Assembly: GCA_963798015.1 (NCBI GenBank)
Contig: CAWCSA010000018.1
Coordinates: 1 to 64,000, forward strand
Source: Roseiarcus sp963798015
GTDB lineage: Bacteria; Pseudomonadota; Alphaproteobacteria; Rhizobiales; Beijerinckiaceae
Length of the DNA stretch: 64,000 nucleotides
Direction: 5' to 3'
The position numbers and the translations under genes are program-made. Below the pieces are notes generated by a model. The model saw only the letters and a list, made by a program, of their open reading frames with translations, was not told where the DNA came from and made no database searches. This document shows, piece by piece, positions 54,636 to 63,823 of this stretch (position 1 is the stretch's first letter; each line of letters opens with the position of its first letter).

Positions 54636-54746
54636 GGCGGCCGGCGCAGCTTCATCACGGGCGCCGCCCGCAACGTCCATCGCTCCGGTTGCAGTTTGCG
54701 CGACGTGCAGCTGCTCGCGGGGCATCGTTCGATCGAAACGACGGAG
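54636..54746 (+). pseudogene. Tyrosine recombinase fragment cut by IS21
   Basis: GGRRSFITGAARNVHRSGCS then LRDVQLLAGHRSIETTE, nearly identical to residues of the intact recombinase at 20971-21546. It stops one residue before the catalytic Tyr motif RYI because the IS21 end begins at 54747. The rest of the gene is not found on the other side of the IS. Confidence 0.8.
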
Positions 54747-54817
54747 TGTCGATTTCCGCTGAGATTTGACCCGGGGTTTCCATTGAGAACTGACCCGGCT
54801 TGATGATGGTTTCGGGT

Positions 54818-55612
54818 TCAGGCGTTCGTCAAGTTCCGAGATTTCTCCTTTGCGGGTTTGGCGGCATTCGCCGAGCTGTTTTTGAAGCGGAAGCTGTCGT
54901 TTCCGGTTTCGAGGATGTGGCAGCGGTAGGTAAGACGATCGAGCAGCGCGGTCGTCATCTTCGGGTCGCCGAACACGGTGGCCCACTCGCCGAAGCTGAG
55001 ATTGGTCGTGATGATGACGCTGGTGCGCTCGTAGAGCTTGCTCAGCAGATGGAAGAGCAATGCCCCGCCGGAGGCGCTGAACGGCAGGTAGCCGAGTTCG
55101 TCGAGGATGACGAGATCGGAATGGGTGAGCCGCGCCGCGATCTGGCCGGGTTTGCCCTGAAGCTTCTCTTGTTCGAGAGCGTTGACGAGTTCGACCGTGG
55201 AGAAGAACCGGACGCGCTTGCGGTGATGCTCGATGGCCTGGACGCCGATCGCCGTAGCGAGATGCGTCTTACCCGTGCCGGGGCCGCCGACCAGGACGAC
55301 ATTGTGAGTATCTTCCAGGAACTCGCAACGATGGAGTTGTCGTACGAGCGCCTCGTTGACCTCGCTGCTGGCGAAGTCGAACCCGGCGAGGTCGCGATAC
55401 GTCGGAAAGCGCGCCGCCTTGAGCTGGTAGGCCGTTGATCTGACCTCTCTGTCGGCCGTCTCCGCTTTCAGAAGCTGCGACAGGATCGGCAAAGCGGCTT
55501 CGAAGGCCGGGGAGCCTTGCTCGGTCAACTCGCCGACCGCCTGAGCCATGCCATGCATTTTGAGGCTGCGTAGCATGATGGTGATCGCGCCAGCGGCGGG
55601 ATTATGACGCAT
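54818..55612 (-). CDS. istB: IS21 helper ATPase IstB
   Basis: 264 residues, MRHNPAAGAITIMLRSLKMH. AAA+ ATPase with Walker A GGPGTGKTHLATAIG, Walker B LVILDELGYLPF and sensor region SVIITTNLSFGEW. Uninterrupted, in contrast to copy 1. Start overlaps istA by 11 bp. Confidence 0.94.
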   Translation of the reverse strand: MRHNPAAGAITIMLRSLKMHGMAQAVGELTEQGSPAFEAALPILSQLLKAETADREVRSTAYQLKAARFPTYRDLAGFDFASSEVNEALVRQLHRCEFLEDTHNVVLVGGPGTGKTHLATAIGVQAIEHHRKRVRFFSTVELVNALEQEKLQGKPGQIAARLTHSDLVILDELGYLPFSASGGALLFHLLSKLYERTSVIITTNLSFGEWATVFGDPKMTTALLDRLTYRCHILETGNDSFRFKNSSANAAKPAKEKSRNLTNA

Positions 55613-57134
55613 GGCGCGCCTCCCGGACTTTGCGCAGTGCATCGTAGCGTTCGACGTTGGCCTGCGGCTCGGTGGTGAGCGTCAAAGCATTGGGCGGCTT
55701 TACGGCTGGTGGGTCGATCGGCTTGCCGTCGATCAATCGGTGCAGCACGTTCAGGATATGCGTCTTGGTTGGGGCGCCTGCCTCCAATGCGAGTTCGACG
55801 GCAGTGAGCACGGCCTGCTCGTCGTGCTGGAGGACGAGAGCCAGAATCTCGACCATCTCGCGGTCGCCGCCGGGCGTCTTGAGCATGCGCTGCTGCAGAG
55901 TTCGGAAGGCGGGCGGGAGTTCGGCGAACGGCGCGCCGTTGCGGAGTGCGCCTGGTTTGCGTTGAATGACCGCCAGATAGTGCCGCCAATCGAAAACGGT
56001 CGTCGTACTCGTTCGTTCGTGAGAGCGGGCAAAGACTCGGCGGTGTTCGCAGATGATCTGCCCCTCGGCGGCGACGACAATCCGCTCGGGATAGACCCGC
56101 ACGCTGACCGGGCGATTGGCGAAGGACGCCGGCACGCTATAGCGATTGCGGTCCAGATGGATCAGGCACGTCGGCGAGACGCGCTTGGCGTATTCGACAA
56201 AACCGTCGAATAGCCTGGGAAGCGGCATCAGATGTTGGGCTTCTTCAGACCAGGCGTCAGAGATCATGCCAGGATGCGACCCGTGTGGGGTCTGCGCCCA
56301 AAGCTCCCGGCAGCGCGTCTCCAGCCAGTCGTTTAGCGCCGCCAAGGAGGGGAAGCTGGGCGCCGGCTGCCAGAGCCGATGGCGAGCATCCTGGACGTTC
56401 TTCTCGATCTGCCCTTTCTCCCACCCGGAGGCCGGGTTGCAGAAGTCGGCTTCGAACAGAAAGTGGCTGACCATCGCCGAGAACCGCGCGTTGACCTGGC
56501 GTTCCTTCCCACGCCCGATCTTGTCGACGGCGGTTCGCATATTGTCGTAGATGCCGCGCCGCGGCACGCCGCCCAGCACGCGGAAGGCGTGATTATGCGA
56601 GTCGAACAGCATCTCGTGGGTCTGCTGCGGGTAGGCGCGGAGAATGAAGACGCGGCTATAGGAGAGCTTGAAGTGAGCGACCTGCAATTTGGTCCGCTCG
56701 CCGGCAATGACCGCCCAATCCTCTGACCAATCGAACTGGAATGCCTCGCCAGGCAGGAATGCCAGCGGCACGAACACGCCACGGCCAGTCGTCTTCTGCT
56801 CTCGCTGCCGGGCTGCCTTCCAGTCGCGCGCGAAAGCCGCCACGCGATTGTACGAGCCGTCGTAGCCGAGGGCGGCTAGATCAGCGTGCAATTGCTTGAC
56901 GGTCCGCTTCTGCTTTCGCGACTTCCCCGCCTCCTGCCGCAGCATCTGCGACAGCTTGTCGGCGTGTGGGTCCAGCCTGCTCGGCCGATCTGGGACGGCA
57001 AACTTCGGTTCGACGCTGTCCGAACGCAGGTACTTGCGGACCGTGTTCCTCGACAGCCCAGTGCGTCGAGATATCTCTCGGATCGAGAAATGATCTCGAT
57101 AATGCCAACGTCGGATGACGCTCAATAACTCCAT
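55602..57134 (-). CDS. istA: IS21 transposase IstA
   Basis: 510 residues starting MELLSVIRRWHYRDHFSIRE. HTH: REISRRTGLSRNTVRKYLRS. DDE core: FQFDWSEDWAVIAG (Asp), RGIYDNMRTAVDKI (second Asp) and GWEKGQIEKNVQDARHRLW (Glu). The C-terminus matches the fragment at 1198-1563. The start at 57134 gives the family N-terminus; the ATG at 57167 would add a non-family extension. Confidence 0.94.
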   Translation of the reverse strand: MELLSVIRRWHYRDHFSIREISRRTGLSRNTVRKYLRSDSVEPKFAVPDRPSRLDPHADKLSQMLRQEAGKSRKQKRTVKQLHADLAALGYDGSYNRVAAFARDWKAARQREQKTTGRGVFVPLAFLPGEAFQFDWSEDWAVIAGERTKLQVAHFKLSYSRVFILRAYPQQTHEMLFDSHNHAFRVLGGVPRRGIYDNMRTAVDKIGRGKERQVNARFSAMVSHFLFEADFCNPASGWEKGQIEKNVQDARHRLWQPAPSFPSLAALNDWLETRCRELWAQTPHGSHPGMISDAWSEEAQHLMPLPRLFDGFVEYAKRVSPTCLIHLDRNRYSVPASFANRPVSVRVYPERIVVAAEGQIICEHRRVFARSHERTSTTTVFDWRHYLAVIQRKPGALRNGAPFAELPPAFRTLQQRMLKTPGGDREMVEILALVLQHDEQAVLTAVELALEAGAPTKTHILNVLHRLIDGKPIDPPAVKPPNALTLTTEPQANVERYDALRKVREARHAS

Positions 57135-57246
57135 GTCGATCACTCCGATGCCCCCCGCGTAGGTCAAGGGGGCGAGGTTCGAACATGGGTCAGTTCTCGG
57201 TGGAAAAACCCGTGCTGCCCGGGTCAGCTCTCAGTGGAAATCAACA

Positions 57247-57624
57247 GACTTCGAACGGCGAGTGAGCCTGCCCCGCGAAGTTCAGTCCGACGAAACCGTG
57301 AAGCGGCGCAACACGCGACATCGCGCGCTTTTAGCGCGGCAGAAGCTCGAACTCGCGCTCGCGCTCGACCGGATCGGCCTCGACGCACGCATGCTATACT
57401 TCGGTTTGCGCTTGGCGGACGTCAACGGCGAACCGATCATCCGCAGCGTCGACCCGACCGCCACAGACCCCGCACGGCCGACGCCACTCACGAGAAAAGT
57501 GGTAACCGAGCCGGACCAGCAATCTCTCGACCGGAGTCCAAGCCGTCCTTCTAAGGAACTTCGGGACAAATGGAATAAGATCCTCCGACGGGATCGCAGG
57601 AGGCACACGCACCGGCACCACTGA
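57247..57624 (+). CDS. Hypothetical protein, possibly 5'-truncated by IS21
   Basis: Frame open from the IS21 edge: DFERRVSLPREVQSDETVKR, then a helical stretch LLARQKLELALALDRIGLDA and LADVNGEPIIRS; basic His/Arg-rich C-terminus. No family is recognised. The start is unknown because the IS end is adjacent (an ATG-less GTG at 57262 is possible). Confidence 0.4.
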   Translation, partial: DFERRVSLPREVQSDETVKRRNTRHRALLARQKLELALALDRIGLDARMLYFGLRLADVNGEPIIRSVDPTATDPARPTPLTRKVVTEPDQQSLDRSPSRPSKELRDKWNKILRRDRRRHTHRHH

Positions 57625-57885
57625 GCGATCAGACACCCTGACTCCGAACCATCGTAGCCGTCAGCGTTGACAAGGGCGGGCGTCGTTGATCGATATTCGA
57701 TGACGCCTGCCCGTATAAATTCGTCCTCGGTCGCGATCGCCGTCGAAGCGATCGAGGCTTCTTAACAACCGCCCCCCATATGCGATGCCGAAGCCCTACC
57801 GGAGCCGGTCCGTGGGCCGTAGCGGAATCACTTCGACTTTCACCCGCCTGACGGCTCAGTCGGCACTGAATTCGCCTCGGCACCA
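57625..57885. other. Intergenic, nothing recognised
   Basis: 260 bp between converging genes; no clear terminator seen. Confidence 0.4.
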
Positions 57886-59620
57886 TTAGCCAGCGCCTCT
57901 CTTCGCGTTGTTCCCAACCCACGCGGTAAATGCTCTGATATCGAGCATCCAGAGCCGAACCTTCTCAACAATGTTCGGGGCGTTCTGGACTCGGATTTGC
58001 TCAGACGCGGACGCGTTCGTGCTTTGATGGACGCATTTCATCTCAACCAGATTGGCGAACATCCGTTCTCCAATTGACGTGTCACCGCCACAAAGGAGCG
58101 CCAGTCGTTCCTTGGAGAACCACGTCGTCGTCCGCTCGCCCGCCAGGACGCGAATGCCGATTTGGTCTTGCCGCCATGTCGGATATTGGCCACGCTTCGT
58201 TGTGACTTGAGGAAATCGGGTCGCGGACGTCAATTGACCCCCGAGTCGCCTCAGCGCCCGATTGGCGTCGACGCCTGCCGGGTCCCGAGCTCGACGGGAG
58301 TTCATGTAGCAGCCCCGAACGGCACGCCACGGCCAGTCTGGAGGCCAAGGCAACAAACCGGCCTCAACGGCGATGACACCCGCCGCGTATGGAACCGCGA
58401 ACTTAGCGGCGAAGCGCTGCTCCAATCCGTTCTCGCCTCCGGCCGTCGCGGTGACGAATTCATCGATCAGATCCATCGCGCGTTCCGCCACGTCGTGGGA
58501 GACGAGGAAAGAAATCCAAGCGTCGAACAGCACGCCGTGGCACGTCAAGATCGTGGCCTCGATCTGTTTAACTAAGGCCCCAGAGTCTGCCGGCCTCTTC
58601 CCGTCCGCGGTCACAGCGCTGCCAAAAATTCCACCCGCTCCGAGCGACGGCAGGATGATGTCGAGCAGTCGCACGCGGTCGCCCTGGCGCCGATGGTGAA
58701 GGCGCGCAGCAAGCTCGGCGAGTGATTCCGGACCCGAACCAATCCCATATAATGTCCAAATGAGCTCTGGAAGATCCGACTTTCTGGCGCGCCCCGAAAT
58801 AACCTTGCTCCGTCCCCGCGGTACTCGCTGCGCGAACTTCTGCATCTTCGCCCAGGTTTCTTCGTCGCGAAGTCCCGCGGCTTCGGTGTCATCGATAACG
58901 AGGGCGAGATGGCTGCGACGGTAGGCTTGTTCGGCAATCCCACGATCGGTTGCCTCGTAGTCCGTATCGATCTCCGGGGAGCCGGAAACCGATTGGGCGA
59001 CTCGAGCGAGGGTGGTCTTTCCCGAACTCGAGTCGCCCGCAAAGTGAATGATCGCGGTCTCACTCAGGAGCCGAACCTTCCGCCTTCGGGCCACATAGCC
59101 GAGCAAGGCGCTCGCCAGAGGGATAAGAATTGCGAACGTGAGGTAGGGCGAGCTCAGCGCGGGTATAAGGACGCCGCCGCTGTAATCGGAAAGCTTGCCC
59201 TGGATCGCGCCGAACTCGGGCGGCGCGTTCTCAACGTCCCAAATAAATCTTCCCCGCGCACTGCCGTACTGCCTTTTCGGCATGACGAACCCCGCACCGT
59301 CGCCATAAAAAGCCGGCGATGCGCAAGCAATGAAAGGGGTAGCGGGCACCAGCCGGATCAGGCTTTCAGTGAACATCAGCGCGGCCTTCTTATCGAAGGG
59401 CAGGCGCGCGTTGCGCAGAGTCGAGCTCCCTGCGAATTCGGTCGAAGTCCGACCGCCAACCGGCATCAAGTCGCAGGCTCTCGACCTTTCCCGATCGAGT
59501 CCAAAATTGGATCCCGATCTCGTACCGCCCAGTCATCTCGATTTTGATTAGACAGACTTTCCAAACATGTGCCGGCCTGCATTCCGGCACATTGAGTTCG
59601 TTCAACGAACCGATACGCAC
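57886..59620 (-). pseudogene. DUF927 ATPase (primase/helicase-like), one frameshift
   Basis: Frame 1 (59620 to about 59405): LNELNVPECRPAHVWKVCLI, GRYEIGIQFWTRSGKVESLR. Frame 2 (to 57886): RLPFDKKAALMFTESLIRLV, GRFIWDVENAPPEFGAIQGK, P-loop HFAGDSSSGKTTLARVAQSV and Walker B LALVIDDTEAAGLRDEE. DUF927 proteins are superfamily ATPases fused or linked to primases on phages and plasmids. The single frameshift near 59405 may be real decay or a sequencing slip. C-terminal part (KRGQYPTWRQDQIGIRVLAG) is helix-rich. Confidence 0.8.
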
Positions 59621-59741
59621 CGGGCCTTAAATCTTAACTGCTTTCTTCTTCCGTCTGAGGCTAGGTCTCATCATAACTTAACCCCACAACCGGACTATCC
59701 CAGGATTGCTCTTCTGCTGTTTGAAGCTTTACGAGCGCTGC

Positions 59742-59987
59742 TTATGGATCGGTGGTCCGCGCTTGACTGGTCGACCGGCGAAGGTTCTCCTCCAGGAAGC
59801 TCCGGACATCCGAAGGCCGGTAACGAACCAGCGACCCAACTTTCACAAAACTGGGGCCCTTACCCTGCACTCGCCAATTCGCTAGTGTCTTCTCAGACGT
59901 GCCGAGCGTGTCGGCTGTCTCGGAAGGGTCCATTAGGGGTTCAAGCGCAAGTTCGCCCGCCGACGGCTTACTTCTCCGCTCGGTCAA
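59742..59987 (-). CDS. AlpA/excisionase-type HTH protein
   Basis: 81 residues. EPLMDPSETADTLGTSEKTL followed by ANWRVQGKGPSFVKVGSLVR YRPSDVRSFLEEN is the classic HTH_17 pattern (L.....A..LG.S..TL..WR..G.GP.....G..VRY). These small proteins activate integrase genes or bend att DNA. Placed between the DUF927 gene and the split AT-rich gene. Start may be at the Met inside (MDPSETAD). Confidence 0.88.
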   Translation of the reverse strand: MTERRSKPSAGELALEPLMDPSETADTLGTSEKTLANWRVQGKGPSFVKVGSLVRYRPSDVRSFLEENLRRSTSQARTTDP

Positions 59988-60377
59988 TTTGCCACCGACT
60001 TACTATGGCTGCAACACGAGCTGCAGCGTCGGACCCAGTTATGGATACTTCCCAGGGCTTGAAAAGCCCGGCCGAGACTAACCTAGGTCGACATTTTTTG
60101 ACCTGGGAGGTTGCTGACGGCTGGACGCTTCGTCTCAAGCGCAGAGCGTCGAGGCTTGGGAGATACGTCTGCATCTTCCAATTCAGATGGAGTGCGAATT
60201 CCGACGCAATCCGGCCAGGGATTCCGATTTGATGTCGGCCACCGTTCCGATTTGATCCCGGCCACCATTCCGAAATGAAGCCGGCCACCTGAGCCGGTCA
60301 GGGCTCTCATCGTTTGCTCCCCGCGGTTCAGCAACTGCGGCACTCCTGACCCGTCGATGGTCGACGAGGAGATCGGG

Positions 60378-61916
60378 ATGCCGGCGAAGCGGGAACTGAG
60401 CATGCGGCAATTGCGACACTTATTGCGGCTTCACCACGATGGGGTGAGCGCGCGCGAGATCGGGCGACGTCTTGGCGTGGCGCGCTCGACGATCCAGGAC
60501 AATCTGAAGCGGGCGGCGGCGGCCGGGCTGGCATGGCCGCTGGCAGACGACATCACCGAAGAGGCTCTGGAAACCCGGCTGTTTGGACGGGCCGGGGTCA
60601 CGCAAGGCCAACGGCGGCGGACCGAACCGGACTGGGCGGCCCTGGCGCGCGAGTTGAAGCGTCCTGGCGTGACGATGTCGATCCTCTGGGAGGAATACCG
60701 AGAGGTCCATCCCGAGGGTTACGGCTACAGCCGCTTCTGTGATTTGCTGCGTGGGTTCGAACGGCGGTTGACCCCGGTGATGCGCCAGCACCATGTCGCC
60801 GGGGAGAAGGCGTTCGTCGACTATTCGGGCAAGCGGATCGGGATCGCCGATCCGACGACGGGAGAAATCCGCGAGGCGGAGATTTTCGTCGGCGTGCTCG
60901 GCGCCTCGAACCTCACCTACGCCGAGGCGACCTGGACGCAGGCGTTGCCGGACTGGACCGGCGCGCACGTGCGCATGTTCCGCTTTTTCGGCGGCGCGCC
61001 GAAGCTGCTGGTTCCCGACAATCTGAAGAGCGGGGTCGCCAAGGCCTCGTTCTACGACCCCGAGATCAATCGCACTTACGGCGCGATGGCGGCCCATTAC
61101 TCCGTCGGTATCCTGCCGGCGCGGCCACGGCGGCCGAGGGACAAGGCCAAAGTCGAGGCCGGCGTCAAATTCGCCCAGACCTACATTCTCGGCCGATTGC
61201 GCCATCTGACGTTCTTCTCGCTCGCCGAATGCAACGCGGCCATCACCCTCGTCATGCAACGCATGAACGAGCGTCCGATGCGCAACCTCGGCCTGAGCCG
61301 ACGTGATCTGTTCGAGGCCATCGAGCGCGACGTCCTCATCGCCTTGCCCGCCGACGATTGGGAGTTCGCGGAATGGCGGCGCGCGCGGGTCAACCTCGAC
61401 TATCACATCGAGGCGCATGACTTTCTGTATTCGGTCCCGCACGCGCTGATCCGCGCCGAGGTCGACGTGCGGATCACGGCGCGCACGGTCGAGATCTTCT
61501 ATCGCGGCCAACGCGTCGGCGCCCATCAGCGCCGCACCATGGGCCGCAAGCACGGCACGGACCCCGACCACATGCCCAGCTCCCACCGGCGCTACGCCGA
61601 GTGGACGCCGGAGCGGTTCCGCCGCTGGGCCGGCAAGGTCGGGCCGAACACCGAAGGCTTGATCAGCGCCGTGCTCGAAAGCCGGCCCCATCCCGAACAG
61701 GGGTTCCGCACCTGCCTCGGCATTCTGCGCGCCTTTCGCGGCCTGGACCCGACCCGCCTCGAGGCGGTCTCGGCCCGAGCCGTCGAACTGGGCGTCTTCA
61801 ACTGCAAGGGCGTCGCCTCCCTCCTTGCCCGCAAGTTCGACCCGCCGGGCGCGGACAGCAGCCCCATCACGCTCATCGACCACGCCAACGTGCGCGGTCC
61901 CCGCTACTACAACTGA
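60378..61916 (+). CDS. istA: IstA-like transposase of IS21-type element B
   Basis: 512 residues from MPAKRELSMRQLRHLLRLHH with a GAGGAG ribosome binding site. HTH: VSAREIGRRLGVARSTIQDN. DDE core: EKAFVDYSGKRIGIAD (Asp), LLVPDNLKSGVAKA (second Asp), RPRRPRDKAKVEAGVKFAQT (Glu). C-terminus RKFDPPGADSSP. Distinct from the other IS21 type in the window. Intact. Confidence 0.93.
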   Translation: MPAKRELSMRQLRHLLRLHHDGVSAREIGRRLGVARSTIQDNLKRAAAAGLAWPLADDITEEALETRLFGRAGVTQGQRRRTEPDWAALARELKRPGVTMSILWEEYREVHPEGYGYSRFCDLLRGFERRLTPVMRQHHVAGEKAFVDYSGKRIGIADPTTGEIREAEIFVGVLGASNLTYAEATWTQALPDWTGAHVRMFRFFGGAPKLLVPDNLKSGVAKASFYDPEINRTYGAMAAHYSVGILPARPRRPRDKAKVEAGVKFAQTYILGRLRHLTFFSLAECNAAITLVMQRMNERPMRNLGLSRRDLFEAIERDVLIALPADDWEFAEWRRARVNLDYHIEAHDFLYSVPHALIRAEVDVRITARTVEIFYRGQRVGAHQRRTMGRKHGTDPDHMPSSHRRYAEWTPERFRRWAGKVGPNTEGLISAVLESRPHPEQGFRTCLGILRAFRGLDPTRLEAVSARAVELGVFNCKGVASLLARKFDPPGADSSPITLIDHANVRGPRYYN

Positions 61917-61927
61917 CAGGAAATCCC

Positions 61928-62662
61928 ATGCTCGCTCATCCGACGCTCGACCAATTGCACGCGCTCGGCCTCCACGGCCTGGCCAAAGGCTTCAAGGACC
62001 TGGAGCACAACGCCGAGGCGCGCAGCCTCGATCACGCCGAATGGCTCGGCCTGCTGCTCGAATACGAACTCACGCTACGCCGACAGAAGCAGTTCGAAAC
62101 GCGCGCCAGGGTCGCCAAGCTGCGTCACCCGGCCAGCGTCGAAGACGTCAACTATCAAAGTCACCGCGGGCTTGACCGCGCGCTGTTCCTCAAGCTCGCC
62201 GCCTGCGACTGGATCGCCGAGCGCCGCAGTTTGCTCATCACCGGGGCGAGCGGCCTGGGCAAGAGTTGGCTCGCCTGCGCCCTTGGCCACAAGGCGTGCC
62301 GGGAAAATCTCTCCGTCCTCTATACCCGTATGCCTCGGCTGTTCGCCGACCTCGCCATCGCCCATGGCGACGCCCGCTACGCCCGGCTCCTGCGCTCGCT
62401 CGCGCGGGTCAAACTGCTCATCCTCGACGATTGGGGCCCCGAGGCGCTCACCCCAAATCAAGCGCGCGATCTGCTCGAAATCGTCGAGGATCGCTACGAC
62501 AAGGGCTCGATCATCATCACCAGCCAGGTTCCCGTGGACCGCTGGCATGACCTGATCGGCATTCCGACACTCGCCGACGCCATCCTCGACCGCGTCATTC
62601 ACAACGCCTACCGCATCGAACTGGCCGGCGAGAGCTTGCGCAAGCGGCCGGCTTCATCCTGA
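61928..62662 (+). CDS. istB: IstB-like ATPase of IS21-type element B
   Basis: 244 residues from MLAHPTLDQLHALGLHGLAK. Walker A LLITGASGLGKSWLACALG, Walker B KLLILDDWGPEALTP, then SIIITSQVPVDRWHDLIG, the sensor region. The gene follows istA by 11 bp. A 200-bp non-coding gap separates it from the right-end repeats. Confidence 0.93.
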   Translation: MLAHPTLDQLHALGLHGLAKGFKDLEHNAEARSLDHAEWLGLLLEYELTLRRQKQFETRARVAKLRHPASVEDVNYQSHRGLDRALFLKLAACDWIAERRSLLITGASGLGKSWLACALGHKACRENLSVLYTRMPRLFADLAIAHGDARYARLLRSLARVKLLILDDWGPEALTPNQARDLLEIVEDRYDKGSIIITSQVPVDRWHDLIGIPTLADAILDRVIHNAYRIELAGESLRKRPASS

Positions 62663-63823
62663 AATCGACATGCGCGGAGGCCAGGCTCGCTTCACCCTCG
62701 GCGCGAAGGCCGTGGATAACGGCGGGCTCTGCTACGGCGCAATGGAAAGCGCGCTCCGCCCGCCGTTACCCACCGCCACCCAAGCGCTTGCGGAGCTCCA
62801 AATCCAACCCTGGCTTGACCAACGGCTCCGGGCAAAACATCATCGCAGAGATCCGCGGAAGCAGACGCCGAGTGGCCGACATCAAATCGGAATCCCGGCC
62901 GGCTTCAAATCGGAATCGGTGGCCGGCTTCCTATTGGAATGCGTGGCCGGCTTCGTCGGAATCCGCAGATGGAGGAATTGGTGTTAATTCCAATACTTGG
63001 TCAGGCTCTAGATTCTGCCAAGCTCCTTCCAGTCTGTCATAAAGTGTATTGTTTAATATTTTCAATATGAATTTACTCTTTGCCAAAAACGACTTATCTT
63101 TACCTAATATAAGTAAATCGGTATCAAGCTTTTGTAATACCTTGTTTCTTGCGTCATCAACCGAAGCAGAGGATTCGCCAAACTCAAGTATATCAAACTC
63201 CTCGTTCTTGCACAATTCGCAAGCCAACAAGAATGACTCCCGGTCGTGGCGTTCTCTATGTATTTGCGACATTGTTGATCGACTGACAATCCCCTTTGCA
63301 GGCTTATTATAAAGAAATTTAAGTGATTTATTTAAGCTCGCAAACATATTTTGATCTTGACCTTCCGGCACGCTTTTTCCTAAGCGGACTCTCACCTTTA
63401 TCAAGTTATTTAGCTGCTTTATCTCTGAACGGTATGGTTCTTGGTTCCCCAATGGATCGATTTTACTGTTTATGAGCGCGTCTAAAGATGTATCCGAACG
63501 AACAGCATCATCTAATACCTGCTGCATGCTCGCCATTCCGCATGACAAAAGCATAAGTTTCCCGCCGGACAAAGTTGGCCATTTCCGCCGGTATTCGCGT
63601 ATTTGCTGTTCCAGCTTCAATTGCGCAAATAATATTCCTCCCACTCTGAAGGCGTCAGGAGTAGAATATGTGCTGAGGAGCCAGTACCTAAATTGGAACA
63701 ATCTCAACTGTAGCTCAGTCCGAGAAAATCCTCGGTTTTCGCCTGCAAGCAGTTGTACGGTGCGAAACAAACGATCGCGCGGCGGTTTCACAACGTTATC
63801 AGGCATTGTCATTGGTACGAGCC

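Larger units (their letters stand above)
54747..57246 (-). mobile_element. IS21-family element, copy 2, intact
   Basis: 2500 bp with istA (55602-57134) and istB (54818-55612) on the minus strand. Ends: TGTCGATTTCCGCTGAG at 54747 and, reversed, TGTTGATTTCCACTGAG at 57246. Each end holds two copies of a GGGTCA-type internal repeat. No matching flanking duplication is visible, so the flanks may have been rearranged since insertion. Confidence 0.92.
60193..62967 (+). mobile_element. IS21-type element B with 7-bp target duplication
   Basis: Ends TGCGAATTCCGACG (60193) and, reversed, TGCGGATTCCGACG (62967). GATGGAG is duplicated outside (60186-60192 and 62968-62974). Four copies of a roughly 23-bp repeat (ATTCCGATTTGATGCCGGCCACC-like) fill the left end (60197-60292), and four inverted ones fill the right end (62869-62965). 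Encodes istA and istB. About 2.8 kb. Confidence 0.93.
60083..63812 (-). pseudogene. AT-rich gene of unknown function, split by IS21-type element
   Basis: The N-terminal part, 63812-62968, reads MTMPDNVVKPPRDRLFRTVQ, LRLFQFRYWLLSTYSTPDAF, GKLMLLSCGMASMQQVLDDA and ends LELTPIPP at the IS. The C-terminal part, 60192-60083, gives SELEDADVSPKPRRSALETK and ends GQKMST-stop. With the IS and one GATGGAG copy removed they join in frame to about 315 residues. The DNA is far more A/T-rich than all neighbours, a sign of recent transfer. No domain is recognised. It is the first gene of a minus-strand set with the AlpA-like and DUF927 genes. An ISAs1 copy begins 11 bp upstream of the start codon. Confidence 0.75.

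Noticed and set aside
60420..61883. Long open frame of 487 codons on the minus strand across the IS21-type istA gene
   Set aside because: It is the mirror frame of istA in GC-rich DNA, with no domain motif and heavy low-complexity composition; the plus-strand frame shows a complete IstA.
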